From the NCBI RefSeq assembly GCF_029633865.1, contig NC_079211.1:143069585-143133584 (forward strand): a stretch of 64,000 nucleotides of DNA. Direction: 5' to 3'. Origin of the DNA: Lampris incognitus. Taxonomy: Eukaryota > Chordata > Actinopteri > Lampriformes > Lampridae. The translations under genes were made by a program, and so were the position numbers. The number at the start of each line of letters is the position of its first letter. Position 1 is the first letter of the stretch. The notes below the pieces were generated by a model. The model did no database searches. It saw only the letters and a program-made list of their open reading frames with translations, and had not been told where the DNA came from. This document shows, one piece after another, positions 25,698 through 39,641 of the stretch.

Positions 25698-28600
25698 ATG
25701 AGAAGAGTTACCTTGTTTGTTAACGGGACATCGAAGAACGGCAAGGTACGTAATAAGCTAACGCTAGCTGCGGGGCTAGCGTTAGCTAGGGGTACGGACG
25801 AGTTACCCCGGGCGGCGGAATGGCTGGCATTAACCCGGGCTATTCTTCGCATGATAAGCCGGCTGGGTCGTGTTGCTCACAAAGACTCAAACTTGTTTTA
25901 AGTGAGCGTGTTTCCAATCTAACTATACGTCACCTACCTCTAAGGTCAGGCCAGCCGCCTAGTCAAGTGAGCTAAACCTTCATGTTCCAGCTAGTAGCGC
26001 GAACCCACTTTTAAAGCACTGGGTCAGAACCTGATAATGTCATAAATCCCCGATGACGTAATAACCCGATAATGTAATAAAAATCTGTCCCTTTAGTCCA
26101 TTGAAAATGCGATAAAACCTGATAATGTAATAACTTCCTGATAATGTAATAAAGTACTACTACTACTACTACTACTTTCGGCTGCTCCCGCTAGGGGGCG
26201 CCACAGCGGATCATCCGTCTCCATCTCTTCCTGTCTTCTGCGTCTTCCTCTTGTCACACCAGCCACCTGCATGTCTTCCCTCACCACATCCGTAAACCTC
26301 CTCTTTGGCCTTCCTCTTCTCCTCTTCCCTGGCAGCTCCATATTCAGCGATAATGTAATAAAGCGCACTTCCCAATAATGTCATAAACTTTTCACCGATA
26401 ATGTAATAATGTGTCACATCATCGGGGCGTTGTTACATTATCAGGTTAGCCTTCGTTTCCCTGGTCCTGATAATGTAATAATTCCCCCAATATTGTAGTA
26501 ATTTAACAGCAGACCACCCGTAAATGGATTCAAGTGGCGATACTGTTTAAGCAACGCGAGCTCGAGAGGTCTAGCGCCACCGACAGGTCCAAGTTGGACG
26601 TGCGCGAATGCTCTACTCTTCCTCAAAGCTACCGCCAAGCTACTTCCACACACGTGTTTTTTCTCAGTTGGATCATTTTATTACATTATCAGGAAGTTAT
26701 TGCATTATCAGGTTTTACTGCATTTTCAATGGCCTCAAGTGCAATTTTTTTATTACATTATCAGGGTTATTGCATTATCAGGGTTATTACATTATCGGGG
26801 ATTTATTACGTTATCGGGTTATACAGACTCCAACCAGAACCCTTTTGGTAACACCTCACAACAACAAGCTAAGGGCTGTAGCTGAAAGCATGAGTTGAAA
26901 GACCTGTTTCAGTTTATCAAGTTCAGAGATTAACAAACACACTATGTTATTCTGTCTTCTGCAGGTTGTAGCAGTATACGGGACCTTGTCTGACCTGTTA
27001 TCTGTCGCAAGCAATAAATTGTCAATAAGGGCCTCCTGTCTATACAATGGAAGAGGTGGTCTCATAGATGACATTGCCCTGATCAGGTTAGTTTGATTTG
27101 CAACTTAGCTTTTGCAGTTCTTAGTTCATACATAGCAGATTTGGACTCGACACATTTTTTTTTTTTTTGCTAATAAATTATTAAGCACATGTATTCATGT
27201 TTGTGAAATCTGATCTTTAACAGAGATGATGATGTGCTATATGTCTCAGAGGGGGATCCATTTATTGGTAAGTGCCTTCTTGATAGTTTATAATTGTCTT
27301 CTTGAGAATCATAAATTACTTCTGTCTTGTGAATACTAAATGAAAGCACATCTTAGTCACTATTTCGCCCTTGTTTTCTTAAATTCGTGTTTCAGACCCT
27401 CAGAATGAATTTAAGGTTACGTCCGAGCAGCTTGGAGCACACACAGATTGGCTGACCCTCAATATAGGTGGTCGTCTCTTCACCACCACCCGGTTAGTAC
27501 TGGCGAAATCCCTCTAGTGTGTTAACCAGTACCCTAAGTCATATGGTGAATGGACACGCCAAAGCTCTTTGTGGACAACATAGAATAGATTTCTAAGTCT
27601 GACTATTCAAATGATCTGTTTTTCTCTTTTCTGTTGTAATTTGATGACTTTTTTTTCTTTGCTCATCTGGGAGCTCATAAGAGGTTTTCATTCTTATACA
27701 CAGGAGCACTTTGGTCAGTAAGGAGCCAGAAAGTATGCTTGCGCACATGTTCCGAGAGAGGGGTGAGTTAATCGAACAGCTGGTCACCGAGACACAAATT
27801 ATTTGGTTTTGTTATTGTGAGCCATCTGTTAGAATGAGGCTTGTGAACCTCTGTCTCCACTCTAGATGTGTGGGGAAACAAACAGGATGAGCATGGGGCG
27901 TACTTAATCGACCGTAGCCCGGAATACTTCGAGCCTATCCTCAACTACTTGAGACATGGTCAGCTCATTATCAATGATGGCATCAATATAAGGGGTATGT
28001 CTGGCCTTGTTGAAGTTCTGCAGTATTTCATAATTGGTTCTAAACTTTCTGGACAGAGAATAAAGTCATCACAGTGAATGCATGAATTTGTGTTCATGCA
28101 GTTATTGGTCGTGTTGTCTACACTGTCTCCCAGGTGTCCTGGAGGAGGCTCGGTTCTTTGGAATTGAGCAGCTTGCTGAGCAGTTGGAAGCGGCAATAAG
28201 GGTAATCTGAAGCTTGGGCCATTGGTGATATGCATAAGTGATGTGATAAATTCCCAGAATTCAAACTGAATGGCTACTCATGTTCCTACTAGAATTCACA
28301 GCCACCTGATGACCACTCCCCCATTTCTCGCAAAGAGTTTGTTCGCTTCCTACTAGCTACACCCACCAAATCGGAGCTCCGTTGCCAGGTACAGCTTACA
28401 GAAGATGTCATGTTCACGAATGATGCTACATGCACCAATTACCATAATAACACCACATCGAGCAAATATTTGACACCCTCTGTTACCCTTCAGGGTCTTA
28501 ATTTCAGTGGGGCTGATCTCTCTCGACTTGACCTGCGCTACATCAACTTCAAGATGGCCAACCTCAGCCGTTGCAACCTGACACATGCCAATTTATGCTG

Positions 28601-31405
28601 CTCCAACCTTGAACGAGCTGATCTGTCTGGAGCCAACCTGGATGTAAACCTAAAAATCTCTTTCTTAAACCTCACTCAATAATATCTGAGCATGCAGCTA
28701 CTGGAGAATTCACACTTTGAAACAAAGTGGCTTTGTTTAGGGAAACGTAACTTTTGCTGCTTTTGTTAAGGCAAGTGTTTTTTAAGCGTTAGAATTGTTG
28801 ACCTCCCTGGTAGATACAATGTCCATTGTTTTTCTGTACTTAGTCTACTCACACCTCATGTCAACTCAGCATTGTAGAGAAAAGGTTATTGTATTCTTAA
28901 ACTGTACCTATTCCCCAATTGGACAAACCTGTGGTGGCACAAAACATATTTCTCCTCTCAAACTTACCCCATTCTCTTGTGTAATAACTCAGCATAGTTA
29001 TTTGTAAATATTTCAGTTATAGACAAAACAAAAGCTGACGGTTTTTCATTCGTCTGTTGAAGGGTGCTAACTTGCAAGGTGTGAAGATGCTGTGCTCCAA
29101 TGCGGAGGGGGCCTCTCTCAGAGGATGTAATTTTGAGGATCCATCTGGTCTGAAGGCCAACCTGGAGGGTAATCTAATAAACTCGTTAGCGTAGGCGTAT
29201 ATGGACCAGTGGGTGTGAGCTTGCCTGAACAAATTGTTTTCATTATCAGGGGCTAATCTGAAAGGAGTTGACATGGAGGGAAGTCAGATGACCGGCATTA
29301 ACCTGCGTGTAGCCACTCTGAAAAATGCAAAGCTGAAGAACTGCAACCTGCGGGGCGCCACTTTAGCAGGGACTGATCTCGAGGTAAATCAAGACTATTG
29401 AAAGGAATTACGTTTTCCAAATCCTCATTTAACCGGGCAAGTTCACTAAGATGACGTGCTTATTCATGGTGGCAGCCTGGGAAGCAGCTGCAAGGAATGT
29501 CAAGGATGACACCAAGTAGATTTAAATTGACTGGATTTATAAACGCCATATGATTGATTTAAAAAAAAAAACAACCTTGTAGCAAGCTGTGGCTCAGTAC
29601 CTTATGCACTTTCTTCACACAAAAAACTGAATACTGATTCAATTTAGTCTGTAATTCAATTAATTTTGGAGTTTGATGTTTATTGGAATTTAACATGGGT
29701 TTTATTCCTTCCTGGGCCATCTTTAGTTAATAATTTGGAGTCAACAGTGAATAAGATTATATCATTCATTTTTATCTGAAGATGCGGAACTTACATGAAA
29801 TTCTGAGTATGGTTGATATATGACAGTTTAAGCTTGGCTCTTTTCCACCTTCTACAATGACAAATCGCCGTGACCAGGCCCCTTCTGTGCCGGAGGCAGA
29901 GAAAAATGAACATCAGTTTAACCATATATGTGACGTGTACTTAACAACTGCCCCGTGGTATTTGTGCTTGGTGGTCATCAAACACAGTGACAGACATTAT
30001 GCGAAAAACCTCATGAAAGCAAACAAAAGTTGAATTGTGCATAAACAAATATGGTAATTTTGACAGCAATTCTTAGCAAGTGGGGCGATAGGAGTTCCTG
30101 ACATGGTAATTATGGACGGACTGAAATTTGAGGTGGTGCTCATGCAGTCTCTATCATCAAACTGCCCCAGGCAGCATGAATGCCATCTGAAAAGGGTTTA
30201 TTAGCACTACGACCAGGATTTCACTCCTACCTAAAAGGACCACGGGCAATCAAACTGACGACTGGTTTTTAAACTCTATATTCTGTCTAGATAAATACCC
30301 AATTGAGATATTAATGCATTGCATATGTTAGTATGTCTGTTAGGAAATGACTGACACCAAAATTAACATTTTAAAAACTATAATACTATTTTTAAACAGT
30401 TTAAACTTCAGAGACATGGTCAAACTTGAATAGCAGAACTGAAAAAGTGAAAATATTATCTGAAAAACCAAATGAAAACATGTACTGCTAATCTAACAAA
30501 CACAAGGCCTATAAAATGTGAAAAAGGAACTGAATGTTGTGAAGGAAATGACGCGCGCGATGACGGCCAAATTACGTTAAGACCGCTCATGGTCGTCGTA
30601 AGTAGATCTAGCATAACTTTTTTTTGTGCGATTGATCTAAAACTAATTTCAATGCAAATATATGCAATTTTAGGAACATTCAGGGAGCGGCAGGTCTGTA
30701 TCCCCCCCCCCCCCCAAATTATTGAACTTTGAAAATCCAGAACGGTCATAATGACCGTCTTGGTCGTTCTAGGGTCATTCTTGTTCAATCTGATAATTTT
30801 GGTATTCAGTTTCGATATGTTCAGTTTGCTTATATAATTTAAAAAAAAGTTTGTTTCTCTTGAAGTGGTAGCAAAGAGGATTTTCTCAAGTTATTGATAT
30901 TCCACCAAAAGTAAGAAGAACAGTGAAAGCTGGCCTCGGGTACAAAGGGAAAACTGCCTGCGATTATGTAAACAACTCTCAAAGCACTTCCCTGCAGCTT
31001 GAATAATAGATTACAAGTTAAAATTTAAGGTGGAAGGGGTTTGTAAAGATTTTTTTTTTTTTTTTGCAGTATGCACTTATTTATTAAACCGAGCCCTTAA
31101 GGAGCAGTAGTGAACCACCTCTCAAAAGATGTTTTGCACACATCACTTCAGGTGCAGTTCTGCTTTAAAACTGAGATGATGTCTGCACATATCAAAGCAG
31201 GATTGTGATACATTTGACCGCATCGCCATTTATTGATGTTTCTTTTAATCCTGGCATAATTATTTTTGTCCCTCATTTCCTCCCATAGAACTGTGACCTG
31301 TCCGGCTGTGATTTGCAAGAGGCCAACCTACGAGGGTCCAATGTGAAAGGAGCCATTTTTGAAGAAATGCTGACTCCCCTGCACATGTCTCAGAGTGTCA
31401 GATAA
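25698..31405 (+). CDS. kctd9: KCTD9, BTB/POZ and pentapeptide-repeat protein (12 coding exons)
   Basis: KCTD9 is a BTB-domain protein thought to act as a substrate adaptor for cullin-3 ubiquitin ligases; that role is family knowledge. Coding exons, read from frame and GT-AG sites: 25698-25745, 26965-27086, 27224-27267, 27396-27492, 27704-27762, 27866-27994, 28134-28201, 28293-28388, 28494-28643, 29063-29168, 29250-29383 and 31289-31405. Together they total 1122 nt and predict 373 aa. The order is an N-terminal KHA-like/ubiquitin-like region (MRRVTLFVNG start), a BTB/T1 domain (HTDWLTLNIGGRLFTTTRST through the DRSPEYFEPILNYLRHG block), then a run of A(D/N)LXX pentapeptide repeats (SGADLSRLDL, ANLCCSNLERADLSGANL), ending in HMSQSVR. 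All phases join without a stop. The start is the first ATG of the KCTD9-like frame and sits at the end of a GC-rich region. Introns are short except intron 1 (1.2 kb, foldback element) and intron 11 (1.9 kb). The human protein is of similar length (about 389 aa from memory). Confidence 0.96.
25756..25787. repeat. Perfect 13-bp hairpin at the start of kctd9 intron 1
   Basis: AGCTAACGCTAGC and GCTAGCGTTAGCT are separated by TGCGGG, starting 10 nt after the exon 1 donor. Confidence 0.8.
26029..26825. mobile_element. Foldback element built from GATAATGTAATAA repeats, in kctd9 intron 1
   Basis: Left arm 26029-26155 and right arm 26675-26825 are inverted relative to each other. Each contains several copies of a 13-17 bp unit CCTGATAATGTAATAA and a shared CCATTGAAAATGC segment. 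More copies of the unit lie at 26347-26500 in both orientations. A 3' RTE LINE fragment interrupts the left half. It lies entirely inside kctd9 intron 1. Confidence 0.75.
26156..26347 (-). mobile_element. RTE LINE 3' end fragment inside the foldback element
   Basis: (AGT)n tail at 26156-26176, then minus-strand RTE C-terminal sequence ([20 protein letters not shown], then [12 protein letters not shown]). It is the same family as the larger copy at 62151-63535. Flanked on both sides by GATAATGTAATAAAG, which reads as a 15-bp target-site duplication, although the host repeat also contains that motif. Confidence 0.8.
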
Positions 31406-32912
31406 TTCCAGTTCACTCCTGAAACTTTCAGCTGGACTCTAGCTGGCTTCTTGCTGATCCACCCCCCCCCCCCCCCCCCCCCGACACACATATACACAAC
31501 ACACACACTATCAAGCTTCCTGTACCTGTTTACAGAACAGGCAGTTGTATGCATATCCCTGGCATTCCACTTATATTAGCTTTAAATATCTTGCACTAGA
31601 GTTACCCAGGGTTGTCCATTTAAAGATTTTCCCGGTCGAATGCGTTAAAATATTAAGCCGTATCTGCATTTGGCACCAAATTAAGTAATCTTACTTATAT
31701 TTGTTTAAAAAGAAAATTGATTGCAATCTGATTTTAATTTTAATTTTTTTACATTGCATAATTTATATTCTTTTCATAGTACTTGTAGTACTTGGCACAT
31801 TACTGGGTCGGATTATTTGCGTGGTAAAGTTCAGCGTAAGTGAAATCCATTCAGCGCTGCGGAAAAGCGGATGTGGTTAAGTAACCGTGTGTCCTGTCAA
31901 GAAGTTAATTTATTTCGCCGGATACAATGTGTCGAGAGGAAGCGATGCAAGCCAAAGCCATATAGCACAGCCGAAAGCGGCTCGGCGCGCCGTTATTGCA
32001 CCGTGAAGCTATGCTGCCGAATGGATTTTAACCAACTTCAGTATGCAATACGTCATTTACAGCTGTGACTTCTTTCCTTTCCCTACTTTTGAATTCCGCT
32101 TTCCTCAAAAGCGTTTGTTTTTCACTCTGTGAATCTACCTCTTTTGTTTTTTTTTTGTTTTTTTTTTTTTACCGTGTATGACTGATCTATAAATGCATGC
32201 AGTTGACTGTGGCTGTGATAATTTAAGTGTTACTCCGTATACCCTCGTATGAGAAAATATTTGGCTTTTTTTGTTTTTGTTTTTTTGTTTTAATCGATTT
32301 GATTTCTTGACCGTTGTCTGGAAGCGTTGTTCCATGTAAAGCTGCGTACCGTTTTAATCATATGTTGGTGAACTGCTGCTTTTGCACAAATGCGTTCGAA
32401 CGTGTGACGCGTCGCACCCTCTCACCAAAAAACGCGCGGCGCTTGTGATCCGATGTAAATCACGACGGGTGCTTCCAGAACGCACGTCGGCGGCGGCGTC
32501 CGACGCGGCGTCCGGTGTCGCAATCTCGTTTCGGTTCTTACCGAAAGGGCGTGTGTGTGTGTGTGTGTGTGTGTGCATGTTTGATGCCGTATACTCGTCT
32601 TGGACTGGTGAAGCCCCCCTCCCCTCCCCTCCCCTCGCTGTAGCTCAAAAGCTTTACAGATGCAATATTGTTCCCTCAGTTTCATTGTAGGTACCCTGCC
32701 TGTGAGGATGATTGATGAAGGCAATCGTGAAAATGTATCTGGGCTCGAGTGTGGGAAATCGATGGAAGAGTTGTGCTTATTTATTTTGATACAACGTAAC
32801 GAGTTCGGTGTCGGGCAGACGTTAGTTATACGGACGTGGCGTGGCGCAGTCCTGCCCGTCTATAATTATTGCACTCGACCATGGAAATCTATTTCCATAA
32901 AGGACTGTTATA
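31406..32912 (+). other. Probable kctd9 3' UTR
   Basis: No coding frame is convincing here. The segment holds a C homopolymer at about 31461-31482, T-rich runs at 32140-32172 and 32265-32292, a CpG-rich patch near 32400-32530, a TG repeat at 32552-32574 and a CCCCT-type repeat near 32618-32635. It is read as 3' UTR because a good poly(A) signal follows at 32913. Confidence 0.45.
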
Positions 32913-32918
32913 AATAAA
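32913..32918 (+). terminator. kctd9: Probable kctd9 polyadenylation signal
   Basis: AATAAA followed within about 25 nt by a GT-rich stretch (around 32937-32950), the usual downstream element. It would give a 3' UTR of about 1.5 kb after the kctd9 stop at 31405. Confidence 0.5.
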
Positions 32919-33873
32919 CATGATAATAATTAACGTCGGTGTGTGTTGTGTCATTATTAGTTGCGTGGGTCTCAGATAATCAGGCTCTTGTCGTACACAT
33001 GGATACTGTTTGGAAGTATTTGAAAAAGGGAAGAAGGCAGCAGATAACAGGTGTTATCTGTCTGACGGCCATACATGTAAATTGCCCTACTAAGCCGGGA
33101 TACGTGTGAAAACCCCACAGTGAGCGTAATCTTGTAAGAGACTCCGCAGGTTGCGGGTATATGTGCTTTAAAATACCCCCAAAAAAAACCCTTACTAACA
33201 ACCCCCCTGTTGTGAAACTGAATGTCAAAGCTGTGGGAAATGGTCATCCTGCCCCATTCACAAAGAGCGGCAGCTCAGACAGGCGGCCTATCTGTCTGTC
33301 TGTGTGTCTGTCTGTCTCGCTGATCAATACACGCCGTCTTGGTATGTGAGCGTTGAAAATGAACTCTTGAGTTTCACAAATTTAAATCTTATCTGTAAAG
33401 AGAGAAAGTATAGGAAAAAAGAAAGATCCATGCACAGGGCTGCTGTCACTGGTGTTACGGACCGCTCCCCCGGTGGGAAGAGGGAAGTAAACAACCTCTC
33501 AGGCGCCTCCTGCGATGTAAATAGTAATGTTGCGTCTTATTTTTTATCATTTATAGGCCCCTTCTTCCGTCTGTCATTGTCAACAGTTTTGTTTATTTAT
33601 TTCCCCAGCAGATAGCTGAGGCCTCTAAAAATGGAAACGCCGCGCAGCGTCTCGGCTTGCCCCGAATACACACCTCATGTTAAACATGACAAAAAGGAAG
33701 GGATCACGCGCATATTCTGCTAACTGAAGACGTTCGTCATTCTGTTTGTTGGTATCTGCAACAGTATGTTGGGATATGTCGGCGTTTTCATTATTTACTG
33801 ATCAGATTTTCATGTATGTTTCTGTTAATTCATTGTCTCCTCACCATAACTGTTTTTTTCACACAATTTGCAT

Positions 33874-33875
<2 letters not shown>

Positions 33876-33906
<31 letters not shown>
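33876..33906. repeat. (TA)n flank, left of the Tc1 element
   Basis: About 15 TA units abutting the Tc1 left end; the tract continues at 35550-35586 on the other side. Confidence 0.93.

Positions 33907-35549
<1,643 letters not shown>

Positions 35550-35586
<37 letters not shown>
35550..35586. repeat. (TA)n flank, right of the Tc1 element
   Basis: About 18 TA units; with the left tract this shows insertion into one microsatellite. Confidence 0.93.
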
Positions 35587-35588
<2 letters not shown>

Positions 35589-37194
35589 TAGGACAGAGTC
35601 TCCAACATGCAAAATGGGAAACTCACTAAAATTCTACAGTGAAGTATCGCAGTAGCACGTCTTCATCGTACTTATTGCATCAGATGTTTGAGCACAAGTC
35701 ACAAGGTCTCTTTCCATTGATTATTCTGCAGCAACTTAAACTTCCTTATCTCGCAATATGCAACATGCAAGCAAACTTTTTAGTTGACAGGCACATTGCA
35801 TCACCCAATACACTCAATAAGCATGACTTTGAGCTAAGGTGGATTGACAGCAGACTGACACATTTAACTAGTGAGGGTCTGAAGACTTGGCCACCAGAGG
35901 GCGCTGGTGAAATACACAAATTCAAAACAGGCTCTTGCGAGGTTTTTGCCCTTTCTGGATTTGGAAGAATGAGATGAAACTTAATGGTATGAGTATTTGC
36001 TGCATGGCCTCAGTGCAAATATTACTGATAAAACGATCTCGTACCAGAAACTTGACGCTTGGTTCAAAATATGACCACAAACTGAATGGTGGCTCCTAAA
36101 CATGTGCAAATAAGGCACATTAGTATGCAGATTTTCCTTCCAACCAAACTGCTCTGCTGACATCCCTAACTGCTCTTCCTCTGACTGAAGACCACTTAAT
36201 GTCTAGGAAAGCAGCACTGGCTCTCATCTTTCCAACGAGTGTCCGTAATTCAACAACCCTCAGCTCCACTTCCTCGAGATCCCCGGCACCACCCTGAATT
36301 TTAGCGTTTGCCAGGCGCTGTAGTGCATCTAAATAGAGGTGATATCATCCTATCCTTTAGTTTGGCCGGGACAGAGGAGTATAGGGGGACGGCTCCCAAG
36401 TTGACCTGCTTCGCTTCAGCTGCACCGAACAATCGCTTTCGATCGCACAGATGTCTGCCTATTCATGGTCAGACAGGCAATATGAAATAGAATAATTGCC
36501 CAGCACATGTGCGTGTTTGCCAATATTGCATGCACTTTAAACATTCTGAATACCTCGCTGAACGCCATTCATCATGGAGGGTTGACAGTAAAACAACATG
36601 GTGTAATATCAACCGAATGGGTGGACGTGTCCTTATCTGCGGTGGAAATAGTGCTTTTCAATCTATCTGCCACTTTGCAGCTTGTCAGTAAACACACACG
36701 ACAGATAATCACTTGGACAGGCTTCGTCTTGTTGATAAAAACTGCAGCCGCTCTCGTTTAGCATAACCCGTGAAAGAAGCATTGTCTTTGACTGGGATGG
36801 ATTTGATAAAGATGTGCTTGGAAATTGTAACTGCGGACATAACACATTCGCACAAGCTCAACGCTGCCGTGAGCGACAACTTTTACCCACCCCGGTGGCT
36901 GAAGTTTTCAAATCAGGGACCCCGTGTCCGAAACGTAAAGCCTGCACGGGGCCGCCGAGTGCCATTGGCATCTCCAAAAATTAAAAATCAAAGCGGTTCA
37001 AGCTCTCATTAAGGTGGAGAGACATTTAGGTGGAGACAAGCGGGGCAGTATAGGGACATCATATAACACTCCCAACATAGCTGTTGGAGGAGCAGACCGC
37101 GTTCAGCCCGTCTTCAAGACATCTTTCAGGTCCACCCCGCATAGCGAAATCGCTGTGGCCCGGACCCGTCCCACACCCGACACTTCATCCGGCC
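35587..37194. other. Intergenic stretch
   Basis: Unique sequence with no coding frame or clear repeat. Confidence 0.4.
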
Positions 37195-37570
37195 CACATA
37201 CCGCGGGGAATGGTGGCACTTGGGCGGTCCGCCCCTGTTTTCCAGATCTGGGCCAGAACCAAGCCATAGCAATGCCGCATGTGCCACATATTTGCCAAAG
37301 GTGGCCCATATTTGTTTTGTGATATTTGGGCCATATTTACCATTTACCACACGGGCCACTTCAGGGTCACATCCAGATCACATGTTGCTCAGAGCGCCGC
37401 GTCTTTGCCAAAAAAAAGGCCCACATTTGATTCGGCATATTTGGGCCATATTTGCTATTATACATGTGGGCCACTTCAGGCCACATCCAGGGCCAGAAGA
37501 AGGCCGTCAGTGCCGCGTCGTTGCCTGAAGTGGCCCACATCCGGATGCTATCTGGGACCAGGTTTGTTTT
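37195..37570. repeat. Diverged tandem repeat of TTTGGGCCATATTTG / GGCCACTTCAGG motifs
   Basis: Two to three copies of a unit of about 100-120 bp with GGGCCATATTTRC, GTGGGCCACTTCAGG and CACATCC blocks. No coding frame holds across units. Confidence 0.65.
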
Positions 37571-38338
37571 AACTGGTCTCGATGAGACGAGTCTCAAAGT
37601 GAATGGAAGGGAAGTTTACGTCAGGGGAAGTTGACGCCTGTGCAGCTGTCAAACACAGGAGGCAAGCAAGCATCTGAATCCGAGGCCTCCGCCCAAAAAA
37701 CGTGTCGTCGTCTTATTGTGTTGTGTTATTTCTAGGATCTCTGAGGATTTTACAATCTGAGGACCGAGTCAGAAAGTCCCATATCCAAGCGAGTGGTGTT
37801 TCTATTGACCAGGGTTTCTTTTCAACCACTGACTGGATTGACCTACCCTGACCATTGATTTATTGACTGACAGTCCTCGACCGCTCGCTGTTATTTTCGT
37901 CACCTACGGTGGTCGTGTGAATTTGGTCATTGTTTAAATTAGTAAGCGTTTGGCTGCACAAAGCCAGCTGTGAGCGAGTCTGGCTCAACGAACAAAAGGA
38001 CTCGGGGGTCCAAAGTAAACCTGTTTGTCAAACAGAGTTGCCGGATACAGCCTAAATTGGATTCCCTTTAAAACTTCCCTTTTTAACAGCTCACTTCCAT
38101 CCGCTCGCTGGCTCTCTACCCTTGATAATACCCTTTTTACAAGATTACACAAGCATGCTCTCAGACTGAACAACCTTCCCTCCACTGCTTCATTGTGGAC
38201 CGGCTTCGCTGTCAGAGGGATTGATAAAGTGCCTTTAATAGGTGGTGGCCGTCAACTTAAAGGAAATCCAATGGAAACCTCCGAGGAGGCCGTAACCAGG
38301 CAACTACCGGAGCTGGCCATGGTCTCCCTCTTTTTGGT

Positions 38339-38366
38339 TACTATCTATCTATCTGTCTGTCTGTCC

Positions 38367-38445
<79 letters not shown>

Positions 38446-38505
38446 CATCTATCTATCCATCTATCTATCTAGATATCTATCTGTCTGTCTGTCCCCCCAT
38501 CCGTC
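38339..38505. repeat. (CTAT)n tetranucleotide microsatellite
   Basis: CTAT/CTGT/CCAT units over about 165 bp. Confidence 0.95.
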
Positions 38506-38638
38506 CGTCCATCCATATGAGACCTTGGAAATGAAAAGCACATTCACACACTGACAAATACAATCCTAAGGGAACACTGTCAGACACAAATTGGGGGACT
38601 GCTATTCCCGGCTGTAAAGTCTGCTTCTATTATGCAAG

Positions 38639-38640
<2 letters not shown>

Positions 38641-38703
<63 letters not shown>
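38641..38703. repeat. (TG)n microsatellite
   Basis: About 31 TG units. Confidence 0.95.
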
Positions 38704-38705
<2 letters not shown>

Positions 38706-39401
38706 TAAGGCACATGTATGGCTTTTATTAATACTATATGGAGCGAAACGAGACCCTGCAATATCACAGTAATATCCAAAGAATATGGCTGATATGGTTG
38801 GATTCATTTCCAAAAGCAAAAGCGTAGTAAACGCTAAATATTTCATTTTGAAAGATTAACTGCGCCTAACCTGGAGCTGGCCAATGAAGAGCCAAATCAA
38901 AATTCATGCCCTTATGGAGCAATTTCACAGCTGCTCAGCTCTGAATATTAAATGTTCCCTGAAAAAATAAAAAATTTAAAAAAATCAAAAATCGGTCAGC
39001 TCGGTGTGTCAGGAATCACTTGATTCCAAACGGATCCATCAGAGCAATCTAACAGAGAGATGAAGGAGCAGGAAAAGACGGAACTTGGTCAATATTTGTG
39101 TTTGGCCCCGAGGTGAGGAACCCACGTGTTCCGACGCGGTGTCACAGAGCCCGGCGCGTGTCATACCCCGATTAGAATTCAGCAAGGCGGCGCACCGACT
39201 AACCCCATCGCTAAGCCCCATGACGAAAGGTTTTGATGCCTTTCTCCATAGACCGAAGGTGCAAGGGGGGGGGAGTGTGACGTCACATGACGTCACTCAT
39301 CACAAACGACATTTACAACGAGGCCCTCGTTCCACCCCCATGCGTTGTTCTTTATTTCGCTTTTCTTTCTTTTTCTTTTTTGCTAAAGTTCTAGAACAGT
39401 G

Positions 39402-39538
39402 TGTAACTGGTTATTTTTCTTGCCCGGTGCGGGATTCGATATGGGGTGTACTGCACCACAAGGCGGCATCACTGACCGCTCGGCTAAAAGGTCAAACACG
39501 TTACTTAGGGGCTAACGTGTCTTATTACTAGTTTACAG
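39402..39538 (-). repeat. tRNA-like repeat unit, copy A
   Basis: On the minus strand it contains an A-box-like TAGCCGAGCGGTCAGTGA and a B-box-like ATCGAATCCCGC, then GGGCAAGAAAAATAACC. Homologous to copy B, in the same orientation. Probably a tRNA(Leu/Ser)-derived SINE head, not a functional tRNA. Confidence 0.6.
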
Positions 39539-39641
39539 TCGTCACCCTCTACCGGAAGCGCGCCCTCGCGCTTTATTCTTCCCGCGCTCCGAAGAGACTC
39601 CTGAGGATCTGCACACTTCCGGATCCCACCGCTGCCGCCAA

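Noticed and set aside
38025-38534. A 169-aa plus-strand frame
   Set aside because: Its second half is the (CTAT)n microsatellite; the first half shows no known motif.
38860-38950. Possible conserved non-coding element near the NPY receptor
   Set aside because: It looks non-repetitive, but conservation cannot be judged from a single sequence.
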